A DNA stretch of 64,000 nucleotides from NCBI RefSeq assembly GCF_002787055.1, contig NZ_CP024808.1, positions 310,001 through 374,000 on the forward strand, in the 5' to 3' direction. Positions 1 through 9,032 of the stretch are shown here, in pieces (the first letter of the stretch is position 1; every line of letters begins with the position of its first letter). The translations under genes were made by a program, and so were the position numbers. Below the pieces are notes generated by a model that saw nothing but the letters and a program-made list of their open reading frames with translations, searched no databases and was not told where the DNA came from. Source of the stretch: Candidatus Nitrosotenuis aquarius (GTDB lineage: Archaea > Thermoproteota > Nitrososphaeria > Nitrososphaerales > Nitrosopumilaceae).

Positions 1-4
1 TCTA

Positions 5-376
5 ATGGCCAAGTTTGATGATTTCTACAAAGAACTTGCAGCACTGGTAAAATCGTACACGGATAATGAAACAATGCTCAAAGTCGAGTCGGACCTCGAA
101 TCACAAATAATTCGAATTTTTGGAGAACGCGTATCCTCACTTGGCAGGGCAAAAAATGGTCTTGCAGACGCGTCAGAACTTGCCTTTACCACGGCAGAAC
201 ACCATCCATACTGGAGCTTGCTGTATAATGCATGCCAGATAGCAAAAATCACTCTGGACAAATGGGAGTCTGATCTGACGCGTGAAGAAATAGATGAGAT
301 ATCTTGGTCGTTAGACGAGCTCAAAAACACCTGTCAAAAAATACTGGCAAATCCACACAATGATCATACTCACTAG
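5..376 (+). CDS. conserved-looking hypothetical protein, 123 aa
   Basis: I do not recognise a family. The 123-residue product is mostly helical in character, charged and without membrane segments or a signal peptide, so it is probably cytosolic. The ATG lies four bases from the window edge, so a longer upstream start cannot be excluded. The stop is 34 bases before the YchF GTPase gene on the same strand, so the two may be co-transcribed. Absence of metal-binding or catalytic motifs gives no functional clue. Composition matches its neighbours, which supports a real gene. Confidence 0.7.
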   Translation: MAKFDDFYKELAALVKSYTDNETMLKVESDLESQIIRIFGERVSSLGRAKNGLADASELAFTTAEHHPYWSLLYNACQIAKITLDKWESDLTREEIDEISWSLDELKNTCQKILANPHNDHTH

Positions 377-410
377 TCAGAGATAAATAACATGAAAGGC
401 ACATCTTATC

Positions 411-1634
411 GTGCCAATAAAAATAGGGATTATCGGCAAAACAAATACTGGCAAGACCACATTCTTCAATTCCGCAACACTTTCGTCTGCAGAAATCTCG
501 ACATATCCGTTTACTACAAAAAAGCCTGAATCTGCTGCTGCAAATGCAATCGCCCTTTGTGTTCATCCCGAGTTTAATGTCTTTGATAATCCAAAAAACT
601 CTAGGTGCATTGATGGGTGGCGCTATATCCCAATTGAGCTAATTGATCTTCCTGGATTAATCAAGGATGCATGGCAAGGAAAGGGACTTGGCAACCAATT
701 TCTATCTGTTGCAGCACAATCTGACGCATTGTTGCATGTGGTGGATGTGTCTGGCGGTATTGACTCGTCTGGTAAAATTGCAGAAGCAGGAGCCGGAGAT
801 CCAATCTCTGATTTTGCAGACATAGAGGAAGAACTGATAATGTGGTATCTGAAGATTCTAGAGGGAAACCGTGACAAAGTCTCAAAGACAATACATTCGG
901 GTGTGGACAAGATAGTGGCAATTGCCGATTTATATCGGGGGATAGGCGTTAACAACTCTCATGTAAAAGAAGCATTACACTCGGCTGGAGTAGAAGATAA
1001 GGAACTTGATGACATCGGCTTTCAGGAATCCAAAAAATTTGCGACAGTGTTACGCAAAATATCCAAACCCACACTAATTGTGGCAAACAAAATTGATGTT
1101 GATGGTGCAGACAAGAACTTTGCAAGACTTCGAGAGCGATACATTGACACCATAGTGGTGCCTGCAAGCGCAGACAGCGAGCTTTCACTGCGACGCGCAG
1201 AACAAAAAGGACTCATAAAATACTCGCCAGGATCTGAACAATTTGATATCATGAAACCTGGTGAACTATCTCAAAAGCAAAAAGGAGCACTTGATTTTAT
1301 CACCAAAGAAATCATGGGAGAATACATGCGAACTGGAGTCCAATTCGCAATCAACGTTACTGTCTTTAAGCTTCTCAAAATGAATGCAATATACCCAGTA
1401 GCTGATGAAGAAAAACTTGCAGACAAGAAAGGAAATGTCTTGCCTGACCTGATTTTATTAAAAGATGGTGCCACTGTGGTTGATCTGGCAAAGGAAATCC
1501 ACACCAGTCTTACAAAGGGCTTATTATATGCAAAAGATATTCGATATAACCTGAGATTGCCCACGAATTATCAGCTGCGAGATAGAGATGTGATATCACT
1601 GGTTTCTGCATCTACTAGCAAAAAACCACATTAG
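411..1634 (+). CDS. ychF: YchF/OBG-family GTPase (redox-regulated ATPase type)
   Basis: Translation-factor-class P-loop protein of 407 residues from a GTG start. The P-loop GKTNTGKT is at residues 9-16, the G3 motif DLPGL at about 79-83 and the G4-like NKID at about 226-229. The C-terminus from about residue 330 looks like a TGS domain. Family members bind ribosomes and hydrolyse ATP or GTP; the cellular role is still unclear. The specificity motif is NKID rather than the NxxE of bacterial YchF, so GTP use is more likely in this archaeal branch. The gene converges with cysS and the two stop codons overlap by four bases. Confidence 0.92.
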   Translation: MPIKIGIIGKTNTGKTTFFNSATLSSAEISTYPFTTKKPESAAANAIALCVHPEFNVFDNPKNSRCIDGWRYIPIELIDLPGLIKDAWQGKGLGNQFLSVAAQSDALLHVVDVSGGIDSSGKIAEAGAGDPISDFADIEEELIMWYLKILEGNRDKVSKTIHSGVDKIVAIADLYRGIGVNNSHVKEALHSAGVEDKELDDIGFQESKKFATVLRKISKPTLIVANKIDVDGADKNFARLRERYIDTIVVPASADSELSLRRAEQKGLIKYSPGSEQFDIMKPGELSQKQKGALDFITKEIMGEYMRTGVQFAINVTVFKLLKMNAIYPVADEEKLADKKGNVLPDLILLKDGATVVDLAKEIHTSLTKGLLYAKDIRYNLRLPTNYQLRDRDVISLVSASTSKKPH

Positions 1635-3019
1635 GCGTCTGCCAAGATTTTTTCTTTTTTCATCCAGACTGTCTTGTTTTTGTGATCTAGCAGAACAATG
1701 TTTTGCGCAGAGATCTGGTCACGGATTTTATCCGCTTCTTGGTATTGTTTTTGTGCGCGCAATATTTCTCGTTGTTTTATGAGATTTGTAATTGATTGTT
1801 TTTCCTGGTCTGTGACCTTTTGTACTTGCAATCCTAAAACGTCCGACATGTACTCGAATTCTGGTAATGCGATATTGGCAATAGATTTTGTCATGGACTC
1901 GGAGGCCGCAATTCTGTTGATTCCCTTGATTAGCTTGAAAAATGCGTTTATTGCAAGGGCGGTGTTAAAATCAGAATCAAGTGCGGAATCAAACTCTGTT
2001 CTACACTCTGATGCCATGTTTATTATCTCGTCTGTTGGACCTGTGTCATCGGACATGATCATCTCATAATATGCTATTTCTACCTGTCTCCATTTTATGA
2101 GATTCTCTTTTAACAAATCTTCCGAATAATCAATTGCCTTGGAATAATGGCCTGAAAGACAAAAGAGTCGAATTACATTTGGGCCCCAGTTGTCCAAAAC
2201 ATGTCTTACTGATTTGATGTTTCCAAGCGATTTTGACATTTTTTCACCATTTATTGTAACCATTCCCACATGCATCCACAACTTGGCAAGTGGCTTTTTT
2301 GTCACGGCTTCTGTTTGAGCTATTTCATTCTCATGGTGAGGAAAGATCAGATCACGTCCGCCACCATGAATTTCAAATTCCTCGCCTAGATATTTGAGGC
2401 TCATCGCAGAGCATTCGATATGCCAGCCTGGTCTGCCTTTGCCCCAAGGGCTAGGCCAATTTGGTTCGGTTTCAGAAAACTTCCATAATGCAAAGTCTAG
2501 TGCATCATTTTTCGTTTCATCCACTGCTATTCTTGCACCAGCTATGAGGTCTTCGGTTTTTCTCTTTGAAAGCTTGCCATATTCTGAGAATTTTGACACT
2601 GAGTAGTAAACGCCATTTAAGGATAGATACGCATATCCAGAACTGATCAAATCCTTGATCAATTCTATTATTTCTGAGATGTGCTCAGTTGCTTTTGGGT
2701 GAGTAGTAGCACGCTTAATGTTTAATCTATCAAAATCTTCAAAATAATGATCAATGTACCTCTTACTGATCTCAAGTGGATGAATGCCTTCGGTATTTGC
2801 TCTGTTGATTATCTTGTCATCGACATCAGTAAAGTTCTGTACAAAGTTCACTTTGCACCCCCGTGCCTCCAAAAATCTTCGCAACACATCAAAGATTATG
2901 ATGGTTCTTGCATGACCTATGTGTGATTCATCATATACTGTAACTCCGCACAAATAAATTCTGATGTCATCTGATGTTATTTCTTGTTCTTTCGTGCTTA
3001 ATGTATCGTATATCTTCAA
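1631..3019 (-). CDS. cysS: cysteinyl-tRNA synthetase
   Basis: Class I aminoacyl-tRNA synthetase charging tRNA-Cys in the cytosol. The 462-residue product has the HIGH signature at residues 33-36 and KMSKS at about 260-264. It also has a cysteine at residue 24, next to the first motif, as expected for the zinc site of CysRS. The sequence HGGGRDLIFPHHENE in the middle is typical of the family. Length is normal and no domain is missing. It lies 10 bases downstream of nadE on the same strand, so the two probably form an operon. The 3' end overlaps the convergent ychF stop. Confidence 0.97.
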   Translation of the reverse strand: MKIYDTLSTKEQEITSDDIRIYLCGVTVYDESHIGHARTIIIFDVLRRFLEARGCKVNFVQNFTDVDDKIINRANTEGIHPLEISKRYIDHYFEDFDRLNIKRATTHPKATEHISEIIELIKDLISSGYAYLSLNGVYYSVSKFSEYGKLSKRKTEDLIAGARIAVDETKNDALDFALWKFSETEPNWPSPWGKGRPGWHIECSAMSLKYLGEEFEIHGGGRDLIFPHHENEIAQTEAVTKKPLAKLWMHVGMVTINGEKMSKSLGNIKSVRHVLDNWGPNVIRLFCLSGHYSKAIDYSEDLLKENLIKWRQVEIAYYEMIMSDDTGPTDEIINMASECRTEFDSALDSDFNTALAINAFFKLIKGINRIAASESMTKSIANIALPEFEYMSDVLGLQVQKVTDQEKQSITNLIKQREILRAQKQYQEADKIRDQISAQNIVLLDHKNKTVWMKKEKILADA

Positions 3020-3029
3020 CTGGGTTCCC

Positions 3030-3803
3030 TCATAATCTGTTTGGCATTGTTCTTTTATGCTCGCTGTTTTTGTATAGTTGTTGTATTTTTTGGATTTTAT
3101 CTAAATTGATGTTAGTTTCTTGGTGAATTCTGTCTGCTGGCATGTTTTTATCTATCATGCAATACAAAATGCAATCAATTTCTTCATATGGTATACCTAT
3201 TTCATTTTCTGCCAAATGTTCAGGCCAGAGATGAGGGCTGCTTTTTTTTGCTATTATGGATTCTTTCACCTGTAGATGTTTTGCAAGCTGGCGAACTTGT
3301 GTTTTGTATAGTGATACTATTGGCAAAAGATCAGCACCCCCATCACCAAATTTTGTAAAATAACCTATGAGAAACTCTGACTTGTCGCTAGAGCCTAAAA
3401 CAAGATAGTTTTTCAGGTTTGCATAATAATATAATAGATTAGCACGAATTCTTGCCCGAAGATTCCCAAGTGCCCTTTGATCTGGTTCTAGAATGTTTGC
3501 AAATTGTGAGTGAATCATGTTGATATCGATTAGTTTGTAATCAAGACCTAGTTTGTCTACGGTGTATAATGCGTCCTCGGTTTCTTCTTTTGGTGAAATC
3601 TTGCTGTCTGGCATTATTAATGCAATTGATCTTTCCTTGAATGATTTTGCACAAATGTGTGCAATTACTACAGAATCTATACCGCCTGATAACCCAAAGA
3701 CAAATCCGCCTGAACTTGCGATATATTTTCTGAGAAATGATTCAATGTTGTTTTGAATTTGAGTGTAGTTTTGAGCGATGATTTCTTTTAGAATCTTGTC
3801 CAA
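3030..3803 (-). CDS. nadE: NAD+ synthetase, ammonia-dependent type
   Basis: Catalyses the last step of NAD synthesis: deamido-NAD plus ATP and ammonia gives NAD. The 257-residue product carries the ATP-pyrophosphatase signature SGGIDS at residues 39-44 and the downstream motif GSSDKSEF typical of NadE. No N-terminal glutaminase domain is present, so it should use free ammonia, which suits an ammonia oxidiser. It is the first gene of a probable two-gene unit with cysS (10-base gap). A short intergenic gap of 35 bases separates it from the Rieske gene upstream on the same strand. Confidence 0.95.
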   Translation of the reverse strand: MDKILKEIIAQNYTQIQNNIESFLRKYIASSGGFVFGLSGGIDSVVIAHICAKSFKERSIALIMPDSKISPKEETEDALYTVDKLGLDYKLIDINMIHSQFANILEPDQRALGNLRARIRANLLYYYANLKNYLVLGSSDKSEFLIGYFTKFGDGGADLLPIVSLYKTQVRQLAKHLQVKESIIAKKSSPHLWPEHLAENEIGIPYEEIDCILYCMIDKNMPADRIHQETNINLDKIQKIQQLYKNSEHKRTMPNRL

Positions 3804-3838
3804 TAATTTGACATTGTGCTGTTGATTAAAAATCGTAT

Positions 3839-4141
3839 CTAGACGTCCATGTAGATGCCATCGTTTCTAGACTCTACCTTGTATGTCTGGAGCTTTACCC
3901 CTTTTAGATAGTCCAAAAGCTCTCCCGTCTTTATATCATAATGCCAAAAGTGAAGTGGGCATTCTACCACACAACCGTTGAGTTTTCCTGGCGCAATAGA
4001 GCCGTCCTGATGCACACATAATGCGTCGATTCCATGATAGCCATCTTGGTTGAAAATAGCTATTCTCTTGTCGCCTATTTTGACTTCAATCCCCATTCCT
4101 TTTTCGATCGAGTCTTTTTCAGCTACTTTTTGCCAGACCAT
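3839..4141 (-). CDS. Rieske [2Fe-2S] ferredoxin-like protein
   Basis: Small soluble iron-sulfur protein of 100 residues. The cluster ligands are visible as C42-x-H44 and C61-x-x-H64, the standard Rieske spacing with CPLH in the second motif. There is no transmembrane anchor, so it resembles the NirD or dioxygenase-ferredoxin type rather than the cytochrome bc1 subunit. The redox partner is unknown. It is divergent from the S-adenosylhomocysteinase gene, with 77 bases between the two chosen start codons. Confidence 0.9.
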   Translation of the reverse strand: MVWQKVAEKDSIEKGMGIEVKIGDKRIAIFNQDGYHGIDALCVHQDGSIAPGKLNGCVVECPLHFWHYDIKTGELLDYLKGVKLQTYKVESRNDGIYMDV

Positions 4142-4218
4142 TGAATTGCAACAAGTTTTGTTGGTTATTTACTTTATTGATCCGACAAAGATTTTTTAGT
4201 ATATTGAATAGGGTACGA

Positions 4219-5460
4219 ATGTTGAGTAAAGTAAAAGATGAAAGTTTAGCTGATCAGGGAAAGTTGTCTTATGAATGGGCACGAAGCCATATGCCAATTT
4301 TGGATAAAACCATCAACAGATTAAAGAAATCTCAGCCATTCAGAGGACTTACACTGGGTTTTTGTCTTCACATCACAAAAGAAACATCTGTTCTTTTGAT
4401 GGGTGCAAAAGAACTTGGAGCAGATGTAGCTGCATGCGCAGGCAATCCACTTACCACACAAGATGATATTGCGGCATTTTTGGCATCAGAAGGAATTCAT
4501 ACTTATGCTTGGAATGATGAAACTAATGAAGAATACGACTGGTGTATCGAACAAGTACTCAATCACAAACCAACCATCGTAACTGATGACGGTGCAGACA
4601 TGAATGTCAAATTACATTTTGATAAAAAATACAAGAGCATGAAAATTCTCGGTGCGACAGAAGAAACGACAGCCGGTGTGAATAGAATCAAGGCAATGGA
4701 AAAAAAAGGCAAGCTCCGATATCCTGTCATAGTAGTAAACGAAGCATACACAAAGCACATGTTCGATAATAGGTATGGTACTGGTCAATCAACAATAGAT
4801 GGATTCTTGCGCGCAATGAATCTGCTATTTGCCTCAAAGCGGGTAGTTGTTGCTGGATATGGCTGGGTGGGTCGTGGCGTTGCGGCAAGAACTCATGGAA
4901 TGGGCTGCAAGGTAATAGTGACTGAGGTAGATCCAGTAAAGGCTTTGGAAGCACACATGGATGGATTTGAAGTAATGACCATGGCAGAGGCTGCAAAAAT
5001 CGGCGATATTTTCATCACGTGCACTGGCATGCGCGACATCATAACAAAGGAACACATCTTGAAAATGAAGGATGGTGCAGTCATGGGCAATGTGGGTCAC
5101 TTTGATGTAGAAATTGACTCTGACTATTTACTAAATCAGTCTAAATCAGTGCGCGAAGTGCGACCAAACCTAGATGAATGTGTTCTACAAAATGGCAAAA
5201 AGGTCTACCTTGTCGGAAAGGGAAGGCTGGCAAACTTGGTTGCTGCAGAAGGCCATCCACCAGAGGTAATGGCACAATCATTTTCAAATCAAATAATGTC
5301 AATTCTGTATATTCTCAAAAATTACAAAAAAATCGGCAAAAGAGTGATCACAGTGCCACTGGAAATAGATACTCAGGTTGCTGCAGATGCACTGGCCGCA
5401 TTTGATGTTAAAATTGATCATCTCACCAAGAAACAAATCGCATATCGAGAGAACTGGTAA
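4219..5460 (+). CDS. ahcY: S-adenosyl-L-homocysteine hydrolase
   Basis: Splits S-adenosylhomocysteine reversibly into adenosine and homocysteine, clearing the product inhibitor of methyltransferases. NAD-binding Rossmann motif VVAGYGWVGRG and the substrate-binding DDGAD and EETTAGV motifs are clear. An open frame extends upstream to 4141, but I place the start at the ATG at 4219. From there the protein has 413 residues, the archaeal size, and begins with the conserved helical region. A TATA-like run (TTTAGTATA, about 4195-4203) sits about 20 bases before that ATG. Confidence 0.95.
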   Translation: MLSKVKDESLADQGKLSYEWARSHMPILDKTINRLKKSQPFRGLTLGFCLHITKETSVLLMGAKELGADVAACAGNPLTTQDDIAAFLASEGIHTYAWNDETNEEYDWCIEQVLNHKPTIVTDDGADMNVKLHFDKKYKSMKILGATEETTAGVNRIKAMEKKGKLRYPVIVVNEAYTKHMFDNRYGTGQSTIDGFLRAMNLLFASKRVVVAGYGWVGRGVAARTHGMGCKVIVTEVDPVKALEAHMDGFEVMTMAEAAKIGDIFITCTGMRDIITKEHILKMKDGAVMGNVGHFDVEIDSDYLLNQSKSVREVRPNLDECVLQNGKKVYLVGKGRLANLVAAEGHPPEVMAQSFSNQIMSILYILKNYKKIGKRVITVPLEIDTQVAADALAAFDVKIDHLTKKQIAYRENW

Positions 5461-5497
5461 CAAACCTTCTTAAACAATACGAACAAAACTCTTCCAA

Positions 5498-7144
5498 ATG
5501 AAACCTCGTGCAATCATTACTAGCGCCTTGCCATATGCAAATGGTGAGATCCATCTAGGACATGTGGCATCAACGTATCTGCCTGCAGATGTAACTACTA
5601 GATTTCTAAAGCAAAATGGTGTTGAAGCGTATTACATATGTGCGTCAGATGATTTTGGAACACCGATTTTGATTGCGGCCGAAAAAGAAAAGAAAACTCC
5701 GCAAGAATACGTTGCACATTGGAACAAGCGAGACTATGAGGATTTTTCGGCATTTGATATTGGGTTTGATTTGTTTTATCGTACTAGTTCTCCCGAAAAC
5801 ATTGAATTTGTTAGATATGTCTTTGATAAGCTAAAAAAGAATGGGCATATTTACGAGTCAGAAATCATACAGTTTTACTGCCAAAATGACAAAAAATTTC
5901 TCCCAGACAGATACGTCATAGGAATTTGCCCACATTGCCAGGCACCTGATCAATACTCGGATTTGTGCGAAAAATGTGGGCGCGTGCCAGAAGAAATAGG
6001 GAATCCAAAATGCGCTATATGTGGCGCAACTCCGACCAAAGAAAAGACGACACATTACTTCTTTAGGCTCAAAAATTTCGGCGATCCTTTGTTCAAGTGG
6101 TTAGAAGAAAATCAAAACTTACAAAAAGACGTGAAAAAATATGTTCAAAACTGGATAACCTCTGGACTAGTGGACTGGGATATCACCCGTGATATCTCGT
6201 GGGGCGTACCGATACCAGGTGATGAATCAAAGGTATTCTATGGATGGTTTGACAATCATCTGGCATACATTTCCTCTGCAATAAAATTCCTAAACGACAA
6301 AGGCCTGGATGGAAAAGAATTTTGGAACTCTGCTGACATCTATCACTTTATTGGCAAAGACATTGTATACCATCACTATTTGTTTTTACCAGCAATGCGG
6401 CTTGGAATCGACTCAGAGTATAAGCTGCCTGACTATATCCCTACCAGGGGACATCTTACATTACAATCAAAGAAAATCTCAAAGAGCAGAAATTGGTATA
6501 TTGGATTAAAAGAATTCTTGGAATTTTATCCATCTGACTATCTACGATATTACCTGGTTTCAATCAACCCCTACTCCCAAGATGATCTTAACTTTGACTG
6601 GGATGATTTTATGACCAGAATTAACTCTGAGCTGATTGGCAATCTGGGCAATCTAGTTAACCGCGCACTTGGATTTACTAAAAAAACATTTGATGGCGTG
6701 ATTCCAGCACCAAGTGCATATGATGACAAAGACAAGGAGGCAGAATCCAAGATCCGCACATTTGCATCGGAATTATCTGAACTAGTACAACAGAATCATC
6801 TTGACAGGGCTTTGAAGAAAGTCATGGAGTTTTCTGCATACTTTAACCAGTATTTCCAGCACAAGGAGCCATGGAAAAAAGGACCTGGAACAGAAACGTG
6901 CGTGTTTTTGGCTGCAAACGCAGTTTATTCTATATCGATAGCACTGAATTCGTTTTTGCCAAAATCATCACAAAAAATATGGGAGCAACTTGGCATGTCT
7001 GGGAATGTTTCTACAAAACCCTGGAAGTCAATTTCGGAGTTGGAGTTAAAATCTGGACACAAGCTAGGGGAAATTACGCCAATATTTGGCCGAGTGGAAG
7101 AAGCAGACATCAAAAAGCGCAAAGAAAAATTTGAAACAAAATAA
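5498..7144 (+). CDS. metG: methionyl-tRNA synthetase
   Basis: Class I synthetase charging tRNA-Met for initiation and elongation. The 548-residue protein shows HLGH at residues 19-22 and a KMSKS-equivalent KISKS at about 326-330. A zinc knuckle region starts at about residue 144 with several CxxC pairs (CPHC, CEKC, CAIC). It ends after the anticodon-binding helical domain and lacks the C-terminal EMAP/Trbp111-like domain found in some MetRS. The 3' end overlaps the start region of the downstream alpha/beta hydrolase, suggesting co-translation. Confidence 0.96.
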   Translation: MKPRAIITSALPYANGEIHLGHVASTYLPADVTTRFLKQNGVEAYYICASDDFGTPILIAAEKEKKTPQEYVAHWNKRDYEDFSAFDIGFDLFYRTSSPENIEFVRYVFDKLKKNGHIYESEIIQFYCQNDKKFLPDRYVIGICPHCQAPDQYSDLCEKCGRVPEEIGNPKCAICGATPTKEKTTHYFFRLKNFGDPLFKWLEENQNLQKDVKKYVQNWITSGLVDWDITRDISWGVPIPGDESKVFYGWFDNHLAYISSAIKFLNDKGLDGKEFWNSADIYHFIGKDIVYHHYLFLPAMRLGIDSEYKLPDYIPTRGHLTLQSKKISKSRNWYIGLKEFLEFYPSDYLRYYLVSINPYSQDDLNFDWDDFMTRINSELIGNLGNLVNRALGFTKKTFDGVIPAPSAYDDKDKEAESKIRTFASELSELVQQNHLDRALKKVMEFSAYFNQYFQHKEPWKKGPGTETCVFLAANAVYSISIALNSFLPKSSQKIWEQLGMSGNVSTKPWKSISELELKSGHKLGEITPIFGRVEEADIKKRKEKFETK

Positions 7145-7880
7145 AAGAATTCCTAGAATTTCGACTAGGGGATTTTATGATCTTTCTACTGGTAAAACAA
7201 AAAAGAACAGGTCATATGATCTTTATCCAAAAAAATTCTTTGATAATTTGTATGATGTTTCAGAAATAACAATAATGATTCATGGATTGCGCAACAACAA
7301 ATCTGGTGCACTTGCTAAATTTATGATTGCGCAATATAGATTACAGCAACTTGGATATTTGCACCCAGTAATTGGCTTTAGCTATGATTCTAACACTAGG
7401 GGGGTTCAATACAAGTCTCATGAACAACATGCTACTGATGTTGGAATCATAATTGCAAAGAAAAATGGTAAAAACCTAGCAGAGTTTCTAGTTGACATAA
7501 AAAGAAAATACCCAATGATAAAGATACGACTGATTGGTCACTCCCTTGGCTCTCAAGTGATACTTTCTACGCTTCAAAATCTAAAAAATAAACAGTTAGT
7601 GGAGGCAGCGTATATTTTTGGCGCATCAATTCCGTCTGATTCTGCAAACTTGCGGAAATATGGCACCATTATCCAAAAAACCATCCACCAGAAATTTGTC
7701 AATTATTACAGCAAGTTTGACAATGTCCTCAAATATGCATTTGAGCAAGGGTTGATTCCAGAACCGATTGGGTATTCTGGGGCTATTGGAAAAACCGTGG
7801 CTAAATATGCCCAAAAACATGTGCGCCCGGATAATCATAGATTTGCTAGCTATGCCAAAATTCTCAAGTCATACCCATAA
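7131..7880 (+). CDS. alpha/beta hydrolase-fold protein
   Basis: Predicted cytosolic serine hydrolase of about 249 residues. The nucleophile elbow GHSLG is at about residues 135-139, preceded by an oxyanion-type IMIHGLR strand-loop near the N-terminus. A late His (in NHRFASYA) could complete the triad. The frame is open from a TTG at 7086, but the TTG at 7131, overlapping metG by 14 bases, leaves less of the metG tail translated twice and is preferred. The N-terminus is very basic. Substrate is unknown; the overlap with metG points to transcriptional coupling only. Confidence 0.75.
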   Translation: MKQNKRIPRISTRGFYDLSTGKTKKNRSYDLYPKKFFDNLYDVSEITIMIHGLRNNKSGALAKFMIAQYRLQQLGYLHPVIGFSYDSNTRGVQYKSHEQHATDVGIIIAKKNGKNLAEFLVDIKRKYPMIKIRLIGHSLGSQVILSTLQNLKNKQLVEAAYIFGASIPSDSANLRKYGTIIQKTIHQKFVNYYSKFDNVLKYAFEQGLIPEPIGYSGAIGKTVAKYAQKHVRPDNHRFASYAKILKSYP

Positions 7881-7916
7881 TCTCTGAATATATTGAAGTG
7901 ATTTTGTGTTGGTGTG

Positions 7917-8837
7917 ATGACAAATTCAGTCAATTTTGTAATATTGGGTGATCAGAGCATAGCAGCCGGCCTTGGCAAAAAAGGAACCGCCACAGATATG
8001 ACCATGTATGACAAAAAAGAATCAGGAGTTATTCGTACCTATACTACACCTAGCGGGTTTCCAGACAAAATACAGCCTTTGCTTCAGACAATAAACTTGG
8101 CAGAACATGTGATATTTCATATAAACAAGCTGGACAAATTTGCCGGCGAGCAGATTGTCGCATTGGACATGTTGCAGAAAAAATCCGGACTGCTCTCTTA
8201 CACATATGATGTCGATGAAAACATGTTAAACACAATGATAAAAAATACCGTTTTGATTAATTATCCGAAAATCCAACAGGACAAAATTAAAGAAGAATCC
8301 GACAAGCTAGCACAAATCTCACAAGACGGTAGTGCGCGTGTCGTAATTGATCATTGCTTTGATGTTAAAGGAGTTGGAACTGTCATATTGGGAAAAGTGG
8401 AACGTGGAAAAATAAAACAATATGATACGCTCAAACTCTTGCCTGCAGGAATAGATGTTCTCATAAAGTCAATACAAATGCACGATGATCCCGTGGACGA
8501 AGCTGTCTCCCCAGGACGAGTAGGATTGGCAGTAAAGGGGGTAACTCCTGATCAAGTTGGAAGGGGCGATCTGCTTTGCGCTCCAGGCCCTGAACTAGTA
8601 TCCACCGAACTCGAATTGGAATTTACAAAGAGTCCATTTTACAAAGGCGGTATTGCGCCAAACCAGATGTGTCTTGTCAATATTGGTCTTCAAATCAAGC
8701 CTGCAAAGTTCGCCTCTATATCTCCACTAAAATTAACACTTGAAAAACCAGCAGTTCATAACAAAGGAGATATCTGTGTTATATTAAAGCCGGAATCTAC
8801 TAGTATACGATTGCTTGGTAGCGGCAAAATCAAATAG
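7917..8837 (+). CDS. EF-Tu/SelB-like protein with degenerate GTPase domain
   Basis: The C-terminal two thirds match domains 2 and 3 of translational GTPases; GVGTVILGKVERGKI and the downstream VSPGRVGLAVKG are typical of EF-Tu/EF1A domain 2. The first about 135 residues stand where the G domain should be. They lack an intact P-loop (GDQSIAAGLGKKG) and the DxxG motif, although an NKLD sequence remains at residues 70-73. It is probably not an active GTPase. Similar short homologues exist in other archaea and their role is unknown. GTG at 7914 is an alternative start; the ATG at 7917 follows directly. Confidence 0.8.
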   Translation: MTNSVNFVILGDQSIAAGLGKKGTATDMTMYDKKESGVIRTYTTPSGFPDKIQPLLQTINLAEHVIFHINKLDKFAGEQIVALDMLQKKSGLLSYTYDVDENMLNTMIKNTVLINYPKIQQDKIKEESDKLAQISQDGSARVVIDHCFDVKGVGTVILGKVERGKIKQYDTLKLLPAGIDVLIKSIQMHDDPVDEAVSPGRVGLAVKGVTPDQVGRGDLLCAPGPELVSTELELEFTKSPFYKGGIAPNQMCLVNIGLQIKPAKFASISPLKLTLEKPAVHNKGDICVILKPESTSIRLLGSGKIK

Positions 8838-8870
8838 AAAATTAATTACCATACTATACAATATTAGAAC

Positions 8871-8993
8871 ATGAAAGGCCTTCGGGCATGTCCAATCTGT
8901 CCTTCATGTGGCTCCAAAAAATTTGAGCGGCTTGATGGAGATGATACAGTACAGGTGAGATGTGTTTCTTGCAATAAGGTTCTGACCATATGA
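8871..8993 (+). CDS. 40-residue zinc-ribbon protein
   Basis: A very short open frame with two cysteine clusters: CPICPSC at residues 7-13 and CVSC at 31-34, about 17 residues apart, the layout of a one-knuckle zinc ribbon. The rest is a compact beta-hairpin-like sequence. The ATG is preceded by an A/T-rich box (AATTAATTA, 8840-8848) at TATA distance, implying a leaderless message. It is between the EF-Tu-like gene and ilvC on the same strand. Possible roles include nucleic-acid binding or a subunit of a larger complex; no function can be assigned. Confidence 0.7.
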   Translation: MKGLRACPICPSCGSKKFERLDGDDTVQVRCVSCNKVLTI

Positions 8994-9032
8994 TTTTGAT
9001 GGTTTTTATTGTCTATATTTTGGGATTGTATT

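Noticed and set aside
4141-4218. Upstream extension of the S-adenosylhomocysteinase frame
   Set aside because: The extra 26 residues are Cys/Phe/Trp-rich, lack similarity to the family N-terminus, and overlap the Rieske promoter.
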